Positions 8,940-18,751 of a stretch of 64,000 nucleotides of DNA are shown piece by piece (the stretch's first letter is position 1; each line of letters begins with the position of its first letter). The stretch lies in the NCBI RefSeq assembly GCF_000717275.1, contig NZ_JNYV01000005.1, positions 186,001 to 250,000 on the forward strand. The letters run 5' to 3'. The position numbers and the translations under genes were made by a program. The notes below the pieces were generated by a model that saw nothing but the letters and a program-made list of their open reading frames with translations, did no database searches and was not told the DNA's origin. This DNA comes from Kitasatospora arboriphila (GTDB lineage: Bacteria; Actinomycetota; Actinomycetes; Mycobacteriales; Mycobacteriaceae).

Positions 8940-9292
8940 GCTGGTACCGCCAGGTGCCGGACATCGCCCGAAGAGTCCACTGCCAGCGCGTACGCACTGG
9001 CGCTGACCTCGGTCAGCGGTGCCAGACCCGGATCCTCGCCCACATCGGCACCGGACGCGATGACCGCCGCCTCGAATCCCTCGGCACCGCTGGCCACGGC
9101 CATCGCCACTGCCACCTGCAGCGCCGACAGCCGGAGGGAGGTGAGAGCGACAGCACCGGCGGCATACGTCCTGCCATCGGTGTCCCGCACCGCCGCGCCG
9201 GTGTCGCCGCCGGATCGAGCCATCGCACCCCGCGCCAACGTCAACAGTTTGCTGTCCTCGTCATCGAGTCCGGAAGCCGCTGGTCGGCTCAT
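8936..9292 (-). CDS. Cytidine deaminase-like protein without the zinc-binding motifs
   Basis: A 118-residue protein in the position of Rv2365c. The sequence follows the cytidine deaminase fold ([11 protein letters not shown]..., [45 protein letters not shown]), but the catalytic HAE/CAE and PCxxC zinc ligands are absent: the protein has no cysteine or histidine at those places. It is therefore probably not an active deaminase and may be a structural or RNA-related partner in the era-ybeY cluster (inference). It overlaps the upstream CBS-domain gene by ATGA and era by GTGA, so all three are coupled. Confidence 0.75.
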   Translation of the reverse strand: MSRPAASGLDDEDSKLLTLARGAMARSGGDTGAAVRDTDGRTYAAGAVALTSLRLSALQVAVAMAVASGAEGFEAAVIASGADVGEDPGLAPLTEVSASAYALAVDSSGDVRHLAVPA

Positions 9293-10689
9293 GACGCCTC
9301 CTCGTGTAGCTGGGTGGTGCGTTCTGCGGTGTCCGGCTGGTGGTCGGCCGTGTCGACGTTCTCGGCTTCGGAGACGTCGCGCTTCTTCTTCCGCTTCTTC
9401 TTCTTCTCGAGTTCTTTCTCGGGAACCCGGTGCACCACAACCGACGTGATCCGTACGCGCCCCTGCCGATTCGGCCCGCCCTCGGCGATCAACTCGAGTC
9501 CGTGCAATTCCACAACGGCTCCGGGCAGCGGAACCCGGCCGAGGACAAGGCCGAACAATCCACCGACGGTCTCCACGTCGTCTTCGTCGAACTCCACGTC
9601 GAACAACTCCGCGAGGTCCTGGACCGGCAGTCGCGACGACACCCGGTATCCGTCCGTGCCGTCGTCGAGAGCCTCGATGGGCGGGGTCTCGTCGGTGTCG
9701 TACTCGTCGTTGATCTCGCCCACGATCTCCTCGAGCACATCCTCGATGGTCACCAGACCGGCGATACCGCCGTACTCGTCGACCAACAGCGCCATGTGGT
9801 TGCGACTGCGCTGCATGTCGGCGAGCACCTTGTCCAGGGGCTTGGAATCGGGGATGAACTCGGCTTCGCGCATCAGTTCGCGTACTTCCACCGCAGTCGG
9901 CTGAGCCGGTGGAAGTCCGCGCTGCACCAGGTCTTTGAGGTACACCACCCCAAGAACGTCGTCGGGGTTCTCGCCGATCACCGGCAGACGGGAATGTCCC
10001 GACCGTACGGCCAGCGACGTGGCCTGGGCAGCGGTCTTCGTCGCCTCGATCCACACCATCTCACCGCGGGGAACCATCACCTCGCGTGCGCTGGTGTCGC
10101 CGAGGTCGAACACCGACTGGATCATGCGTCGTTCGCCCGCGGCCACGACACCGGTGAGCTCGGCCATGTCGACCACCTCACGCAACTCGACCTCGGTGGC
10201 GAACGGTCCGTTGCGAAAGCCCTTTCCGGGGGTGATCGCGTTACCGAGAGCGATCAGCAGCCGGGTCAGCGGGGTGAGCAGCACCCCGATGATCTGCAGG
10301 ACAGCCGCGGAGTTCACCGCGAACGAGTAGGCGTTCTGGCTGCCGAGGGTGCGTGGGCCCACTCCGATCACCACGTAGCTGACCACTGCCATCACGCCGA
10401 TGGCCACCACGACACCCCAGGGGGTACCGAGCACCTCGACGGCGTATCCGGCGGCGAAAACCGTTGCGGCAGTTTCGCAGACGATGCGCAGCAGCACGGT
10501 CAGAGCAACGTACTTGGACCGATCGGTGAGCACGTCGCGGAGCCGGCGAGCGCCAGGACGGCCGTCTTTGACCAGGTCCTCGACCCGCGCGGGCGACACC
10601 GTCACGAGTGCGTTGTCGATGGCCGCGAAGACGCCGCCGATCGATACCAGCGCAACTGCGGCGATCAGCGGGGCTATATCAGCGGGCAC
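9289..10689 (-). CDS. CNNM/CBS-domain transporter-associated protein (CorC/HlyC family)
   Basis: A 466-residue membrane protein. The N-terminal DUF21/CNNM region (1 to about 180) has three to four hydrophobic segments, followed by a pair of CBS domains (about 200-330; [40 protein letters not shown]) and a C-terminal CorC/HlyC domain. Proteins of this family are linked to Mg/Co efflux. The tail is strongly basic ([11 protein letters not shown]), then acidic. GTG start at 10689, 6 bp from the ybeY stop. Synteny with Rv2366c. Confidence 0.88.
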   Translation of the reverse strand: MPADIAPLIAAVALVSIGGVFAAIDNALVTVSPARVEDLVKDGRPGARRLRDVLTDRSKYVALTVLLRIVCETAATVFAAGYAVEVLGTPWGVVVAIGVMAVVSYVVIGVGPRTLGSQNAYSFAVNSAAVLQIIGVLLTPLTRLLIALGNAITPGKGFRNGPFATEVELREVVDMAELTGVVAAGERRMIQSVFDLGDTSAREVMVPRGEMVWIEATKTAAQATSLAVRSGHSRLPVIGENPDDVLGVVYLKDLVQRGLPPAQPTAVEVRELMREAEFIPDSKPLDKVLADMQRSRNHMALLVDEYGGIAGLVTIEDVLEEIVGEINDEYDTDETPPIEALDDGTDGYRVSSRLPVQDLAELFDVEFDEDDVETVGGLFGLVLGRVPLPGAVVELHGLELIAEGGPNRQGRVRITSVVVHRVPEKELEKKKKRKKKRDVSEAENVDTADHQPDTAERTTQLHEEAS

Positions 10690-10695
10690 TGGTGA

Positions 10696-11250
10696 TCAGC
10701 TTCCCTCGGAGGTCGGTGAGTCGTCGTCGAAACCGGTGCTGTGCAGCAGCTTCGCGTCTCGCTGGGCCATCCGGGCGGCACGGGCGCGAGCGCGCCGGTC
10801 GTCATACCAGTCTTCGATGATCTGGCCCTGTAGACCGAACATCGCCTTCTCTTCGTCGGGCTCGGCATGGTCGAAGCCGAGGAGGTGCAGCACGCCGTGC
10901 ACGGTGAGGATGGACAATTCGTGGTCGGTGGAGTGCCGGGCGGTCGCGGCCTGCTCCGCCGCGAACTCCGGACACAGCACGATGTCACCGAGCATCGAAG
11001 GCCCTGGTCCTGCGGTGTCGGGGCGTCCGCCCGGACTCAGTTCGTCCATCGGGAAGCTCATCACGTCGGTGGGACCGGGCAGGTCCATCCAGCGCATGTG
11101 CAGCTCTGCCATCGTCTCGCTGTCGACCAGCACCATCGACAACTCGGCCGCCGGATGTACATCCATGCGGCCGAGCGCGAAGGTGGCGACGTCGATGAGC
11201 ATTTCTTCGGGCACGTCGACGCCGGACTCGTTGGAGACCTCGATACTCAC
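10696..11250 (-). CDS. ybeY: Endoribonuclease YbeY (rRNA maturation factor)
   Basis: Metal-dependent RNase involved in 16S rRNA 3' end maturation and ribosome quality control. Of 184 residues, the zinc motif [11 protein letters not shown] (H-x3-H-x5-H) is intact at about 118-128. The start is taken as the GTG at 11250, which has GGAG about 4 nt upstream; the open frame extends further but only through phoH. The tail of ~30 residues beyond the metal motif is highly charged. It lies 34 bp after phoH, the usual partner in actinobacteria and elsewhere. Confidence 0.95.
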   Translation of the reverse strand: MSIEVSNESGVDVPEEMLIDVATFALGRMDVHPAAELSMVLVDSETMAELHMRWMDLPGPTDVMSFPMDELSPGGRPDTAGPGPSMLGDIVLCPEFAAEQAATARHSTDHELSILTVHGVLHLLGFDHAEPDEEKAMFGLQGQIIEDWYDDRRARARAARMAQRDAKLLHSTGFDDDSPTSEGS

Positions 11251-11284
11251 AGGTCTCCGCCCGTCGTTCGGGGTGAGTCCGCGT

Positions 11285-12352
11285 TCATCGGTGACGCCCG
11301 CCGGCTGCGGCACGGCGCTGTGCGCGATTGCCGTGCAATTCTGCCGCTGCCTCATCTCGGCCATAGGCGTCGACGATGTCGGACACCAGGCGATGGCGTA
11401 CGACGTCGGCGCTGGTGAGGTGCGAGAAGAAGATGTCGTCGATGTTCTCGAGGATGCGGCTTGCTGCACGCAGCCCACTCTCGGAGTTGCCCGGCAGGTC
11501 CACCTGGGTCACGTCGCCCGTCACCACGATCTTCGACCCGAAGCCGAGCCGGGTGAGGAACATCTTCATCTGTTCGGCCGTGGTGTTCTGCGCCTCGTCG
11601 AGAATGATGAACGCGTCGTTGAGGGTGCGGCCACGCATGTAGGCCAGCGGTGCCACCTCGATGACCCCGGCTTCCATCAGTTTCGGGATCGCCTCGGGAT
11701 CCATCATGTCGTGGAGGGCGTCGTGCAGCGGCCGCAGATACGGGTCGATCTTCTCGTGCAAGGTGCCCGGAAGGAACCCCAGACGCTCGCCGGCCTCGAC
11801 CGCAGGACGGGTCAGGATGATCCGGCTCACCTCTTTGGCCTGCAACGACTGCACAGCCTTGGCCATCGCGAGGTAGGTCTTGCCGGTACCGGCCGGACCC
11901 ATCCCGAAGACGATGGTGTTCTTGTCGATGGCGTCGACGTAGTGCTTCTGGTTGAGCGTCTTGGGCCGGATGGTCTTGCCGCGCCTGGAGATGATGTCCA
12001 GACTCAGCACCTCCGCAGGCGAAGCCCCCGACCCATCGGTCAGCATGCCGATGCTGTGGCGGACGAGGTCCGGCGTCAACGGGGTTCCGCGCCGCACCAC
12101 CGAGGACAGTTCGGCGAGAACGCGCTCGGCGATCGCCACGTCGGCGGGTTCTCCGGTCAGCTTCACGGCGTTGCCACGTACATGGATGTCGGCGGCCAGA
12201 TCGGACTCGAGCTGCTTCAGATTCTTGTCACCAGCGCCCAGCAATCCGAAGATGACATCCGGTGACACTTCGAGGGTTGTTGTCACCGTTGTACGCGCCG
12301 ATGTCCCGTCCGCGTCGTCGCTGGTTCGGGTCGCGCTGTTGTCATCTCTCAC
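11285..12352 (-). CDS. phoH: PhoH-family ATPase
   Basis: A 355-residue PhoH-like P-loop ATPase. An N-terminal KH-like region (about 25-85) precedes the Walker A motif GPAGTGKT at 152-159 and Walker B IILDEAQN near 245. PhoH proteins next to ybeY are thought to act as RNA-dependent ATPases in rRNA processing. The start is GTG at 12352 with AGGAG about 12 nt upstream. The phoH-ybeY-corC-like-deaminase-like-era order matches Rv2368c to Rv2364c. Confidence 0.93.
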   Translation of the reverse strand: MRDDNSATRTSDDADGTSARTTVTTTLEVSPDVIFGLLGAGDKNLKQLESDLAADIHVRGNAVKLTGEPADVAIAERVLAELSSVVRRGTPLTPDLVRHSIGMLTDGSGASPAEVLSLDIISRRGKTIRPKTLNQKHYVDAIDKNTIVFGMGPAGTGKTYLAMAKAVQSLQAKEVSRIILTRPAVEAGERLGFLPGTLHEKIDPYLRPLHDALHDMMDPEAIPKLMEAGVIEVAPLAYMRGRTLNDAFIILDEAQNTTAEQMKMFLTRLGFGSKIVVTGDVTQVDLPGNSESGLRAASRILENIDDIFFSHLTSADVVRHRLVSDIVDAYGRDEAAAELHGNRAQRRAAAGGRHR

Positions 12353-12461
12353 GAAGTTCTTTTCTCCTGCTCTGCCGCTGGGTTCGATTGATTCTACGTC
12401 GATGAAACGCCCGGTTTCACGTCAATATTTCGCCTGCTCGCCGAAGGCGGACCTCGCGCCG

Positions 12462-13232
12462 TCAGATACCGAGTACCCGGACCGTCTCCCGATGACCCCT
12501 GCTGCGCGGATTGACGAACACGTCATGACCCTCACCGGGGACCACGATCAGTTCGGCCGACTGGCCGGCGTGCACCACGCGGTGCACGTAGTCGCGACTC
12601 ACCTCGACCGGCACGGACTCATCGAGCTCGCCGTGGATCGCCACGACGTGGGCGGGAAAGGGTGCCTGCTCCACCGGGGAGGCGTCGCGGTAGAGCTGCG
12701 GCGCCTGCTTGATCGAAGCCCCCATCAGCGCGCGCAGTGACGGGCGCCCGGCACGTCCACCCGACTGCAGATCGAGCGGTGCTGCTTGCGCGATCACCGT
12801 GGAGATCGCTGCTCTCTTGGTCGCGGCGCCCAGCTGGGCCACGGCCCACACCCCGAGCTGGCCGCCCGCCGAGTGCCCGATGACGGTGACCCGCGACCAG
12901 TCGGCTGCGGACGCGATGTGCTCGGGCAAGGCGTATCGGACCGGGCCGTCGAGCGCGGCGATCGCGGCGACGACGTCGTTGCCCGTGCGTGGCCATCCGC
13001 CGCCTTCTTCCCCGACGCGGCGGTACTCGATGTTCCAGACCACAGCTCCGCGGGCGGCGAGATCGCGGGCGATGGCGGTCTCGATGGTGAGCCCGAACTC
13101 GGTGCTCCAGTAGCCGCCGTGCACGAGGACGATGACCGGCACACCGTTCTCGGCGGGCGATGTCGGCAGGTAGACGTGACCGAACTGCGAATTACGCTCG
13201 CCGTAGGCAAGTTTCACCCTTTTGACCTTCAC
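12462..13232 (-). CDS. Alpha/beta hydrolase (prolyl-oligopeptidase/BD-FAE-like)
   Basis: A hydrolase of about 256 residues. Seen: the oxyanion segment LVHGGYW (HGGYW at 38-42), nucleophile elbow GHSAGGQLG with Ser121, acid candidate HGELDESVP and a C-terminal GEGHDVF histidine. This resembles kynurenine formamidase/BD-FAE-type esterases. The GTG at 13232 overlaps the rsmE TGA (GTGA); another GTG at 13217 has GAAGG at better spacing and would shorten the protein by five residues. Substrate unknown. Confidence 0.82.
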   Translation of the reverse strand: MKVKRVKLAYGERNSQFGHVYLPTSPAENGVPVIVLVHGGYWSTEFGLTIETAIARDLAARGAVVWNIEYRRVGEEGGGWPRTGNDVVAAIAALDGPVRYALPEHIASAADWSRVTVIGHSAGGQLGVWAVAQLGAATKRAAISTVIAQAAPLDLQSGGRAGRPSLRALMGASIKQAPQLYRDASPVEQAPFPAHVVAIHGELDESVPVEVSRDYVHRVVHAGQSAELIVVPGEGHDVFVNPRSRGHRETVRVLGI

Positions 13233-13996
13233 CTCCACGGCGTGCCCACCGCCCACCGCGGGGTCAGCGCGCCGATGGCACCGAGCGCGACCGCTGCGGC
13301 ACTGGAGGTGCGCAGCACCTCGGGTCCGAGCAGGACCGCGACCGCACCAACCGACACCAGGGCATCGATTTCCGAATCGTCGAGTCCGCCTTCGGGTCCC
13401 ACGATCAGCATGATCTCCGCAGCGCTCGACAGGTCCAGCGCGGCAAGGCTCGTCCGGGCACTCTCGTGCAGGACCGCGACGATGCCGCCGGCCGCGACGA
13501 CCTGTTGTGCGCGCGCCACGACGTCCCGCGTCGCCGCCAGGTCTTCCACCTCCGGGATGAAGGCCCGCCGGCTCTGCTTGGCCGCCGACCGAGCGGCCGC
13601 CCGCCACTTCGCCACACCCTTGTCCGCTTTGGGCCCAACCCATTTCGCCACGCAGCGCGCGCTCTGCCACGGCACGATCGCGTCGGCACCAGCCTCGGTG
13701 GCGAGGTCGACAGCGAGCTCGGATCGTTCAGATTTGGGCAGGGCCTGCACCACGGTCACCCGCGGTCGGGGGGCGGACCTGCCGACGTGATCGAGTACCC
13801 GCGCCTGAAGCGACGCCTTGCCCTCGGTCGTGATCACCTCGGCCAGCCCGGAGGTTCCCAGACCGTCGGCCACGATGATGCGTTCGCCCGGCGAAACCCG
13901 GGTGACGGCGACGGCATGGCGACCCTCGTCGCCGTCCACGGTGGCGATCTCCCCGGCAGGCGGCACGGTGCCGACCCAGAACAGCGGCGGACTCAT
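13229..13996 (-). CDS. rsmE: 16S rRNA (uracil(1498)-N(3))-methyltransferase RsmE
   Basis: SPOUT-family methyltransferase that modifies U1498 of 16S rRNA in the assembled small subunit. Of 255 residues, the N-terminal PUA-like domain (about 1-75) is followed by the knotted SPOUT domain with LIVGPEGGLDDSEI near 190 and LGPEVLRTSSAA near 225, the SAM-binding knot. It sits between dnaJ and the hydrolase with short gaps, matching Rv2372c. The downstream hydrolase is translationally coupled. Confidence 0.95.
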   Translation of the reverse strand: MSPPLFWVGTVPPAGEIATVDGDEGRHAVAVTRVSPGERIIVADGLGTSGLAEVITTEGKASLQARVLDHVGRSAPRPRVTVVQALPKSERSELAVDLATEAGADAIVPWQSARCVAKWVGPKADKGVAKWRAAARSAAKQSRRAFIPEVEDLAATRDVVARAQQVVAAGGIVAVLHESARTSLAALDLSSAAEIMLIVGPEGGLDDSEIDALVSVGAVAVLLGPEVLRTSSAAAVALGAIGALTPRWAVGTPWR

Positions 13997-14022
13997 GACG
14001 GCGTTCTCGGCACGGCCCTGCG

Positions 14023-15180
14023 TCAGCGCCCAGCGAAGGCGTTACGCAGCCGCGAGAACAGTCCCCCGGTGTTCGACGATCCGGCGTGCACCAGTTCGAT
14101 CTGGTCCTCGAGTGTCAGCTTCCGGAACTCCTTGAGACGCTTGGTCTGTTGCGAATCGAGGCGCGTCGGCACCACCACGTCGAGGTGCACATGCAGAGTG
14201 CCGCGCACCCCGGTGTGCAGGTGCGGCATTCCCTGACCACGGATCTTGGCGATCTGGCCCGGCTGCGTTCCGGGTTCGATGACCACGCGGGTGGAGCCGC
14301 CCAGGATCGTGTCGATGTCGATCTCGCCACCGAGGGCGGCGTCGACCATCGGGACGCGAACGGTGCAGTGCAGATCGTCGCCGTCGCGGACGAACACGCT
14401 GTGTTGCTTCTCCTGGACCTCCACGTAGAGGTCGCCGGCAGGACCGCCACCGGGCCCCACCTCGCCCTGGCCGACGAGACGAACCCGCATGCCATCGGCG
14501 ACACCAGCGGGGATCTTGACCGTGAGGGTGCGGCGCGAGCGCACTCGTCCGTCACCACCGCATTTGTGACACGGATCGGGAATGGTCTCACCGGCGCCCC
14601 CACAGGTGGGGCACGGCCGCGACGTCATCACCTGGCCGAGGAACGAGCGTTGCACCGACTGCACTTCGCCTGCGCCACGGCAGGTTTCACACACGACGGG
14701 CTTGCTGTCTCCGTTTGTGCCCGACCCGGTGCACACGTCGCAGAGAATCGCCGTGTCGACCGTCACCTCTTTGCTGACACCCGCCGCGCACTCGTCGAGG
14801 TCGAGTCGCATCCGCAGCAGCGCATCGGAACCTGCTTGGACGCGGCCACGCGGACCCCGTCCGCCGCCGCCTCCCGCGCCACCGAAGAACGCCTCGAAGA
14901 CGTCGCCGAGGCCACCGGTGAACCCGCCGTTGCCGAAGCCCCCGAAGCCACCGGCGCCTGCCGATTCGAGCGGGTCACCGCCGGCATCCACGATTCGCCG
15001 CTTCTCGGGGTCGGTCAGCACCTCGTAGGCGGCGGTCACGTCCTGGAAGCGGTTCTGGGCCGACTCATCGGGGTTGACGTCGGGGTGCAATTCGCGCGCC
15101 AACTTGCGGTACGCGCGTTTGATTTCCTGGTCGCTGGCGCCTCTGTCCACACCAAGGATCCCGTAGTAGTCACGTGCCAC
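14023..15180 (-). CDS. dnaJ: Chaperone protein DnaJ (DnaJ2 type)
   Basis: Hsp70 co-chaperone that stimulates DnaK ATPase and holds unfolded clients. Of 385 residues, the J domain (1-65) contains HPD at 32-34; a Gly/Phe-rich linker covers about 73-115; four zinc-finger repeats have cysteine pairs at 147/150, 164/167, 190/193 and 204/207; and a C-terminal substrate-binding domain follows. GTG start at 15180. It lies 93 bp after hrcA, the mycobacterial dnaJ2-hrcA order, so it is probably under HrcA or heat-shock control. Confidence 0.96.
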   Translation of the reverse strand: MARDYYGILGVDRGASDQEIKRAYRKLARELHPDVNPDESAQNRFQDVTAAYEVLTDPEKRRIVDAGGDPLESAGAGGFGGFGNGGFTGGLGDVFEAFFGGAGGGGGRGPRGRVQAGSDALLRMRLDLDECAAGVSKEVTVDTAILCDVCTGSGTNGDSKPVVCETCRGAGEVQSVQRSFLGQVMTSRPCPTCGGAGETIPDPCHKCGGDGRVRSRRTLTVKIPAGVADGMRVRLVGQGEVGPGGGPAGDLYVEVQEKQHSVFVRDGDDLHCTVRVPMVDAALGGEIDIDTILGGSTRVVIEPGTQPGQIAKIRGQGMPHLHTGVRGTLHVHLDVVVPTRLDSQQTKRLKEFRKLTLEDQIELVHAGSSNTGGLFSRLRNAFAGR

Positions 15181-15272
15181 GGCGATGCATTTTCCGTTCT
15201 TTGATTCATCTCCGGGAGCACCGAGCAGGCGCGTCCGGATGGGTTTTTCAGGTCAGTGTGCGGCGTTGCACG

Positions 15273-16307
15273 TCATCGATCGGCGAGTACCTCGCCGACG
15301 TATCTGGCAACGGCGGCGACGGACGCGATGGTTCCCGGATAGTCCATCCGGGTCGGTCCGAGCACGCCGAGACCACCGAACACAGTGCCCGAGGCACCGT
15401 ACCCGGTGGAAACCACGGCGGTGCCACGCAGGTTCTCTTCTCGGGTCTCCTCGCCGATCTGCACCGTGACGGTGCCGGTGTTCTGTGTGGCGGCCAGCAG
15501 CTTGAGGACCACCACCTGCTCTTCGAGCGCTTCGAGGACCGATCCCATGGCGCCGGCCATCGGCGCGAAATCGGCGGCGGCCCGGGTCAGATTGGAGGTG
15601 CCACCCATCAGCAGCCGATCGGCCGATCGCTCGACCAGTGTCTCCACCAGGACGGTCGCGACCCTGATGAACGGCTGACGCAGGTCTTCGGGCGCCTTGT
15701 TGGCCAGCTCCGCGACCGCGTGGGAGGCGACCTCGAGCCGCTGACCGTTCAGCGCGGCACCGAACATGTCGCGCAGCCGGCTGATGTCTTCGTCGTTCAG
15801 GTCGGAGCCGAGGTCGACGATGCGCTGTTCGACACGGCCGGTGTCGGTGATCACCACCAGCAGCAACCGCGCCGGGGTCAGTGCGACCACCTCGAGGTGA
15901 CGGACCGAGGACGACGAGAGCACCGGGTACTGGATCACCGCGACCTGCCGCGTGAGTTGCGCCAGCAACTGCACCGACCGCCGGAGTACGTCGTCGAGGT
16001 CGACGCCGGAATCGAGGAAGCTGAGGATCGTGCGCCGCTCCACCGGTGACAGCGGCTTCACCTCGCTGATGCGGTCGACGAACAGGCGGTATCCCTTGTC
16101 CGTCGGAACGCGGCCGGAGCTGGTGTGCGGCTGGGTGATGTACCCCTCGGCCTCCAGGACGGCCATGTCGTTGCGGACGGTGGCGCTGGACACACCGAGG
16201 TGGTGGCGATCGACAAGTGCCTTGGAGCCGATCGGCTCCTGCGTCGCGACATAGTCGGTGACGATGGCGCGAAGTACTTCGAAACGACGTTCATCGGTGC
16301 TCGACAT
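15273..16307 (-). CDS. hrcA: Heat-inducible transcription repressor HrcA
   Basis: Repressor of class I heat-shock genes, binding CIRCE operators with help from GroEL. Of 344 residues, the N-terminal winged helix contains [21 protein letters not shown] near 37-57 and [12 protein letters not shown]; the remainder is the dimerisation/GAF-like region. ATG at 16307 with GGAGG about 10 nt upstream. I found no clear CIRCE inverted repeat in the 90-bp divergent region upstream, so autoregulation is not supported here. Confidence 0.96.
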   Translation of the reverse strand: MSSTDERRFEVLRAIVTDYVATQEPIGSKALVDRHHLGVSSATVRNDMAVLEAEGYITQPHTSSGRVPTDKGYRLFVDRISEVKPLSPVERRTILSFLDSGVDLDDVLRRSVQLLAQLTRQVAVIQYPVLSSSSVRHLEVVALTPARLLLVVITDTGRVEQRIVDLGSDLNDEDISRLRDMFGAALNGQRLEVASHAVAELANKAPEDLRQPFIRVATVLVETLVERSADRLLMGGTSNLTRAAADFAPMAGAMGSVLEALEEQVVVLKLLAATQNTGTVTVQIGEETREENLRGTAVVSTGYGASGTVFGGLGVLGPTRMDYPGTIASVAAVARYVGEVLADR

Positions 16308-16399
16308 GAGCAGTTCACCTCCAGCCCTCGGCTTTGGACAATGGGCACTTCACAGCATTCGTCAAGTCTACGGCGACGGAGAACCGATACGGTGAACCG

Positions 16400-16825
16400 G
16401 TGATTTTCAAGGGCGTCCGCGACGGGAAGCCGTACCCGGACCATCAGCTGTCCATTCGCGATTGGGCCAAGATCCCGCCGCGCCAGTTGCGGCTCGATCA
16501 ACTCATCACCGTCACCACGGTGCTCGCGCTGGACAAGCTGCTCTCGGAGGACTCGACCTTCTACGGAGACCTCTTCGCACACGCCGTGCGCTGGCAGGGC
16601 GACATCTACCTCGAGGACGGCCTACATCGCGCAGTCCGGTCGGCGTTGCGCAACCGGCACGTCATCCATGCACGACTACTCGACCTGGACAACGTGTCCG
16701 AACTCACCCGCGAGCCGAGCACCGGTGTCGAGAGTGTCAGCCCGCCAACAGGTCACGGACCACGCCATCAGCCAGCAGACGTCCACGGTTGGTCAGAACC
16801 AGGGACGATCCGACCCGTTCGGTGA
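16400..16825 (+). CDS. Conserved mycobacterial-type protein with a ParB-like DGLHR motif (Rv2375 position)
   Basis: A protein of about 141 residues starting at GTG 16400 (VIFKGVRDGKPYPDHQL). It occupies the place of Rv2375, divergent from hrcA. A segment IYLEDGLHRAVRSALRNR resembles the DGxHR nucleotide-binding motif of ParB/sulfiredoxin-like domains; this similarity is my reading and is not proven. The last ~28 residues overlap hemW on the opposite strand by 89 bp, so the final exposed tail may be variable between species. The open frame continues upstream to 16334, but the conserved part begins at the GTG. Confidence 0.7.
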   Translation: MIFKGVRDGKPYPDHQLSIRDWAKIPPRQLRLDQLITVTTVLALDKLLSEDSTFYGDLFAHAVRWQGDIYLEDGLHRAVRSALRNRHVIHARLLDLDNVSELTREPSTGVESVSPPTGHGPRHQPADVHGWSEPGTIRPVR

Positions 16826-17909
16826 GTCCGTCGGAGATCGTTCGCGCGGCCCGCTGTTGCTCGTCGGGACGGAGTTCGGACCACGCGAGCCCGACCGAAC
16901 GGCGGATCGCCAGCATCACCCGTTCGGTGTGCTGATCGTCCGGAGTCAGCTGTTCGTGGCCCGCAACCGGTAGTTCTGCGGCCGCCACCGCAGCGGCATA
17001 CCTTGCCGGGTGTTTGTGGTTCCACCAGCGGACCCCCGCGACATGCGAGTGCGCCCCGGGCCCGGCACCCCACCAGTCGGCGCTGTCCCAGTAGCCGAGA
17101 TTGTGCCGACAGAACGCGTCGGGCACCTCGGTTCGCGCCCAGTTGGACACCTCATACCACCGAAGTCCCGCGGCCGAGAGGCGCTCGTCGATCATCTCGT
17201 ACCGGCTCGCGAGCACGTCGTCATCGGGAGCCGGCAGCTCTCCCCGACGTACCCGGCGGGCCAGCGCGGTGCCGTCTTCGACGATCAGCGCGTATGCCGA
17301 CACGTGGTCGACCCCGGCATCGAGAACCGCATCGAGGGACGAGGCGAGATCCTCGTCGCGCTCTCCGGGGGTGCCGTAGATCAGATCGAGGTTCACATGC
17401 CCGAGCCCGGCGGCCCTGGCCTCACGCGCGGCGGTGACGGCCCGGCCGGGGGTGTGCGTGCGGTCCAGCACTGCGAGAACGTGACCCGCGGCCGATTGCA
17501 TCCCCAGTGACACGCGGGTGAACCCGGCCGCGAGGATGCCCTCGAAGAACTCGGGCGACGTCGATTCGGGATTCGATTCGGTGGTGATCTCGGCCCCCGG
17601 CGCGATGTCGAAGTGAGTCCGCACCGATGCCATGACGCGCCCCAAACCCTCCGCGCCCAGCAGGGATGGGGTCCCACCGCCGACGAAGATCGTCGACACG
17701 GGCCTGGACGGATCGAGGTGGGTCGCCGCCATCGACAGTTCACCGTCGAGTGCGGAGAGCCACTGCTCCGGTGATGAGCTGCTGCCCAGCTCGCCGGGTG
17801 TGTAGGTGTTGAAGTCGCAGTAGCCGCACCGCGTCGCGCAGAACGGGACATGGATGTAGAGCCCGAGAGGGGTCTCGGATCGCGACTTCGGGATGAAGGT
17901 GTTCGGCAT
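16737..17909 (-). CDS. hemW: Radical SAM heme chaperone HemW (HemN-like)
   Basis: A 390-residue radical SAM protein. The 4Fe-4S/SAM motif C-x3-C-x2-C (CATRCGYC) is at 24-31, GGGTPSLL follows near 90, and the HemN C-terminal domain is present. Sequence and length fit HemW, a heme-trafficking protein, rather than true oxygen-independent coproporphyrinogen oxidase; older annotations use hemN for both. The start ATG at 17909 is chosen because the family begins just before the GLYIHVPFC stretch; the upstream open frame is a shadow of the channel gene's region. Convergent overlap with the preceding plus-strand gene. Confidence 0.93.
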   Translation of the reverse strand: MPNTFIPKSRSETPLGLYIHVPFCATRCGYCDFNTYTPGELGSSSSPEQWLSALDGELSMAATHLDPSRPVSTIFVGGGTPSLLGAEGLGRVMASVRTHFDIAPGAEITTESNPESTSPEFFEGILAAGFTRVSLGMQSAAGHVLAVLDRTHTPGRAVTAAREARAAGLGHVNLDLIYGTPGERDEDLASSLDAVLDAGVDHVSAYALIVEDGTALARRVRRGELPAPDDDVLASRYEMIDERLSAAGLRWYEVSNWARTEVPDAFCRHNLGYWDSADWWGAGPGAHSHVAGVRWWNHKHPARYAAAVAAAELPVAGHEQLTPDDQHTERVMLAIRRSVGLAWSELRPDEQQRAARTISDGLTERVGSSLVLTNRGRLLADGVVRDLLAG

Positions 17910-17976
17910 CGTGGTTCGATCATCCCAGTACCGGCGGCAAACATCAGAATCAGCGCAACTGGTGAGGGGCGAATCC

Positions 17977-18528
17977 ATGACGGGACCCGGTGGGTCGGGC
18001 GACTTCATCCAACTGCCGAAGAGCCTGATCGTCTGGGCGATGGTGCGGTCGGTCGGCACGGTCGTGGTCTATCTGGCGGCGTACTTCGCGGTGCCGTGGA
18101 CAGTGCTCGACGGCTATGGGGCGGTGATCCTGGTGGCGGCGTTCCTGGTGGTCGCGGCCCTGACAGCCGTCTGGCAGATCGGGCGGATCCTGCGGGCTCC
18201 AGCGCCCGCGGTCCAGGCGATCGAAGCTCTCGCGATCATCGCCCCGCTCTACCTGCTGGGCTTCGCACTCGGATACTTCATGCTGTCGGCGAGTGACCCT
18301 GCGCAGTTCAGCGAGCCGCTGTCCCGGATGAGCTCGCTCTACTTCACCCTCTCGGTGTTCGCGACCGTGGGCTTCGGGGACATCACCGCGGCCGTCGATC
18401 TGACCCGCGCGATCGTGACGGTTCAGATGGTCCTCAACCTCATCGTCGTCGGCGTGGGCATCAAGGTCATCGTCGCGGCCGTCCAGTGGAGCAGGATAAA
18501 GAAGAAAGAATCTGGCGGGGAGGAATGA
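17977..18528 (+). CDS. Small potassium-channel-like protein with GFG selectivity filter
   Basis: A 183-residue membrane protein with four predicted segments (about 21-40, 48-68, 83-103, 143-168). Between the last two is a pore loop with TVGFGD at 130-135, the K+ selectivity filter (GFG in place of the commoner GYG). No cytoplasmic RCK or cyclic-nucleotide domain follows; the C-terminus is a short charged tail. ATG at 17977 is preceded by GAGGGG at about 8 nt. Divergent from hemW. Ion selectivity for K+ is an inference from the filter. Confidence 0.82.
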   Translation: MTGPGGSGDFIQLPKSLIVWAMVRSVGTVVVYLAAYFAVPWTVLDGYGAVILVAAFLVVAALTAVWQIGRILRAPAPAVQAIEALAIIAPLYLLGFALGYFMLSASDPAQFSEPLSRMSSLYFTLSVFATVGFGDITAAVDLTRAIVTVQMVLNLIVVGVGIKVIVAAVQWSRIKKKESGGEE

Positions 18529-18620
18529 CCATGACTCGACCGGTGTTGACACCTGAATACGTCGGCGTCGACCGCGCCGACGGACTTCGGCTCAGAGTGA
18601 GCCAAAGTAATCCCAAGTAG
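18525..18620 (+). CDS. Possible 31-residue small protein coupled to the channel gene
   Basis: An ATG at 18525 overlaps the channel stop (ATGA), with GGGGAGGA immediately upstream, and a second in-frame ATG lies at 18531. The product would be 31 residues ending in VSQSNPK and a TAG at 18618-18620. It contains no cysteine or membrane segment. The overlap and ribosome site make translation plausible; nothing is recognised in the sequence, and it could be a remnant of a longer gene. Confidence 0.3.
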   Translation: MTMTRPVLTPEYVGVDRADGLRLRVSQSNPK

Positions 18621-18681
18621 ACGCATCGAGGAAGGCCGTGGCACTATGGGCGACGTGACTTCTCAAGGGGTGTGGCTCGCG

Positions 18682-18735
18682 ATGCGACGGCACATCGATC
18701 TCAAGCGCGTATGCAGCGCTTTCTGTCTTAACTGA
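18682..18735 (+). CDS. Cysteine-containing leader peptide upstream of the sulfite reductase operon
   Basis: A 17-codon reading frame: MRRHIDLKRVCSAFCLN. The ATG at 18682 has AAGGGG (18665-18670) about 11 nt upstream, and an in-frame GTG at 18670 could add four residues. Two cysteine codons (TGC, TGT) sit close to the stop, with hairpins between the stop and sirA. Short leader peptides of this RHxDL...C type occur ahead of sulfur genes in actinobacteria, and cysteine-responsive attenuation by such frames has been described in mycobacteria. Here ribosome stalling at the Cys codons when Cys-tRNA is scarce would favour expression of sirA-cysHDN (inference). Confidence 0.75.
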   Translation: MRRHIDLKRVCSAFCLN

Positions 18736-18751
18736 CAAGCGGCACAACCCA

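Noticed and set aside
16308..16400. CIRCE operator between hrcA and the Rv2375-like gene
   Set aside because: No TTAGCACTC-N9-GAGTGCTAA-like repeat is present; the nearest GCACTT is isolated.
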